Source: JARFPW01 sp035464655 (GTDB taxonomy: Bacteria; Gemmatimonadota; Gemmatimonadetes; Palauibacterales; Palauibacteraceae). From it: a stretch of 7,045 nucleotides of DNA. Where the stretch lies: positions 1 through 7,045 of the forward strand of contig DATHRZ010000075.1 in the NCBI GenBank assembly GCA_035464655.1. Reading direction: 5' to 3'. Of the stretch, positions 6,120 through 7,045 are shown in pieces. The notes below the pieces were generated by a model. The model made no database searches and was not told where the DNA came from. It saw only the letters and a program-made list of their open reading frames with translations. Made by a program: the position numbers and the translations under genes. Within the stretch, counting starts at the first letter, position 1. Each line of letters starts with the position of its first letter.

Positions 6120-6359
6120 ATGATGAAATTCGCCTGGCAGCTTCAATTCTTGACGGTCGGCGCCGCGGTATTCCTGCTGGGTGCCTGCGACGTGGACCAG
6201 GTGGACGAGGGAGAGTTGCCCGAGGTAGAGGTTGAAGAGGGCGAACTCCCCGAATACGAAGTCGATGCGCCCGAGGTGGACGTTCGCTCGGACACCGACA
6301 CGGTGATCGTCGAGACGCCAGAGGTCGACGTCGACCTTCCCGAGGACAGCGAAGAGTAG
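6120..6359 (+). CDS. Small, highly acidic lipoprotein with PEVEV-type repeats
   Basis: A 79-residue protein. ATG 6120 is followed at once by a second ATG (6123), and GAGG at 6107-6110 is spaced 9 bases from the first. The signal peptide ends in the lipobox LLGAC with Cys23, so the mature protein should be lipid-anchored in the cell envelope. The mature chain has 25 Asp/Glu among 57 residues and a single basic residue (Arg56). It is built of repeats: EGELPEVEVE (31-40?) is followed directly by EGELPEYEVD, then APEVDV and TPEVDVDLPED. The first two repeats are also recognisable in the DNA as a diverged 10-codon duplication. Alternating acidic and Val residues suggest beta strands or an extended, cation-binding chain. 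I have a sense of similar small lipoproteins in other bacteria but know no function. It is co-directional with the DUF1328 gene 73 bases on and is preceded by a sigma-54 promoter. Confidence 0.85.
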   Translation: MMKFAWQLQFLTVGAAVFLLGACDVDQVDEGELPEVEVEEGELPEYEVDAPEVDVRSDTDTVIVETPEVDVDLPEDSEE

Positions 6360-6432
6360 GCAACGACAGACCGTGGCGACAACCGTCGGCACGGCCGCAA
6401 TCCATAGTGACTTCACCGAGAGGAGACTAACC

Positions 6433-6597
6433 ATGCTAGGACTCGCGATCACCCTGTTACTCGTCGCGCTCGTCGCGGCCATTCTCGGCTTTGGCGGAAT
6501 CGCCGGTACGGCGGCCGGGTTCGCGAAGATCGCGTTCTTCGTGTTCCTGGTGCTCGCCGTGATCTCGTTCTTCGCACGCGGAGCGCGCACGCCGTAG
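6433..6597 (+). CDS. DUF1328/UPF0391 (YtjA-type) small membrane protein
   Basis: A 54-residue protein. ATG 6433 is preceded by AGGAG with a 7-base spacer. An in-frame upstream GTG (6373) is less likely, because the family starts with the hydrophobic helix. Two hydrophobic helices (about 2-19 and 30-47) flank the family signature GFGGIAGTAAGFAK, followed by IAFFVFLVLAVISFF. Length and pattern match the UPF0391 family, whose E. coli member is YtjA, an uncharacterised small inner-membrane protein. The gene lies 73 bases after the acidic lipoprotein gene with no clear promoter between, so the two are probably co-transcribed from the sigma-54 promoter. A membrane protein paired with an envelope lipoprotein suggests a shared envelope-stress role, but this is inference. 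Confidence 0.92.
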   Translation: MLGLAITLLLVALVAAILGFGGIAGTAAGFAKIAFFVFLVLAVISFFARGARTP

Positions 6598-6623
6598 AGG
6601 CCGTAGAAGTAGAGGCTGTAGAA
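6594..6623 (+). repeat. 15-bp tandem repeat across the DUF1328 stop codon
   Basis: Two adjacent 15-base units, GTAGAGGCCGTAGAA (6594-6608) and GTAGAGGCTGTAGAA (6609-6623), differ at one base. The DUF1328 stop TAG is in the first unit. Each unit contains two GTAGA elements. It is probably a small replication-slippage duplication in the 3' untranslated region. TAG triplets recur throughout and would stop readthrough. Confidence 0.8.
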
Positions 6624-6633
6624 GCGAACTGAC

Positions 6634-6652
6634 GACCCGAATCGCTCGGGTC
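6634..6652 (+). terminator. Hairpin downstream of the DUF1328 gene
   Basis: GACCCGA (6634-6640) and TCGGGTC (6646-6652) form a perfect 7-bp stem with a 5-base loop, 37 bases after the stop. No T-run follows, so it may protect the 3' end rather than terminate alone. The stronger hairpin at 6661 comes right after it. Confidence 0.45.
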
Positions 6653-6660
6653 TCGCCGCC

Positions 6661-6699
6661 GATCGCCGGCCATCCGGATCACCCGGGTGGCCGGCGATC
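6661..6699 (+). terminator. Long GC-rich hairpin, probable end of the lipoprotein-DUF1328 transcript
   Basis: GATCGCCGGCCA (6661-6672) pairs perfectly with TGGCCGGCGATC (6688-6699). The stem continues through one T-G wobble and CCGG/CCGG to a 5-base ATCAC loop, about 17 pairs in all. It is the strongest hairpin I see in the window. Only a poor T-rich stretch (CTATCTTT, from 6711) comes later, so it is not a textbook intrinsic terminator. Its place between two co-directional units still suggests termination or 3'-end protection. Confidence 0.6.
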
Positions 6700-6792
6700 G
6701 GCGTCGTACCCTATCTTTGGGCGTCTGCGGCGGTAGCCGATCCGATATCGCCACGAGTTGCCGCGCGAGTACGCGCACACTGGAGGTTCGAG

Positions 6793-7045
6793 ATGAGCAT
6801 GCCCGCACGATCGAGACTGAAATGGCTCGCGCGGCTCGCGCACCTCGGGGCTCTTGCCCTGGTGGCCGCCCTGGTGACGGCGTCGCCGGCCACCGGTCAG
6901 TCGGCCGAGCAGGTCATGGAGCGTTTGCAGGAGCTGGACATCGACTTCGTCGGCATCGCGACCGACATCGCCGATCGTCAGAATCTCGGCACCCGGGATG
7001 CGCCGAGCGGGGTCGTGGTGTACGCGTGGGACGCCGAGCGTACGG
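6793..7045 (+). CDS. Secreted protein of unknown function, N-terminal part (runs off right edge)
   Basis: From ATG 6793 the frame is open to the window edge (84 complete codons). GGAGG lies 6 bases upstream. A second ATG two codons later is possible but less well spaced. Residues 1-16 are basic and 17-30 hydrophobic (HLGALALVAALVTA), with likely cleavage near ATGQS (about residue 35), a good Sec signal peptide. The mature start is helical and acidic (EQVMERLQELDIDFVGIATDIADRQ), followed by a stretch that looks like beta strand (SGVVVYAWDAE). I do not recognise the family. It sits after the strong hairpin at 6661-6699, so it probably has its own promoter in 6700-6780, where I see no clear sigma-54 or -35/-10 pattern. 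Confidence 0.75.
   Translation, partial: MSMPARSRLKWLARLAHLGALALVAALVTASPATGQSAEQVMERLQELDIDFVGIATDIADRQNLGTRDAPSGVVVYAWDAERT

Overview
The window comes from a high-GC Gram-negative bacterium. Three secreted proteins have lipobox-type or cleavable signal peptides, and both a sigma-54 activator and sigma-54-type promoters are present, which argues against Actinobacteria. The protease with a PKD module and a C-terminal Fn3-like module is a style I associate with Gemmatimonadota and some Proteobacteria. That placement is a guess, because there is no rRNA or other marker here.

Layout. (1) Positions 1-275, minus strand: the 5' end of a gene for an unrecognised secreted protein that runs off the left edge. 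(2) 276-770: a gene-poor divergent intergenic region. (3) 771-2345, plus: a secreted, lipoprotein-like trypsin-fold serine protease of the bacterial NAL1-like type with PKD and Fn3-like modules. A small exported protein (2323-2640) overlaps its end and repeats the domain that precedes the protease catalytic core. (4) 5771 down to 2720, minus: a three-gene signalling operon encoding a stand-alone receiver, a soluble histidine kinase with an RsbRD-like N-terminus, and an NtrC/AlgB-like sigma-54 activator. The last two overlap by ATGA. (5) 5772-6119: a divergent control region with a good -24/-12 promoter facing right, a weaker one facing left, and inverted repeats between them. (6) 6120-6597, plus: a small, very acidic lipoprotein and a 54-residue DUF1328/UPF0391 membrane protein, followed by a short tandem repeat and two hairpins. 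(7) 6793 to the right edge: the start of another secreted protein.

How it may work together (inference): the kinase senses a cytoplasmic signal and phosphorylates the activator and possibly the free receiver. The activator then opens the sigma-54 promoter of the lipoprotein-DUF1328 pair, and perhaps its own operon's promoter, from sites in the shared intergenic region. The result would be a compact envelope-stress or surface-response module in which regulator and target sit back to back. The protease and the small protein sharing its leading domain form a separate unit that converges on the signalling operon. The small protein could be a free inhibitor, chaperone or propeptide-like partner of the protease.
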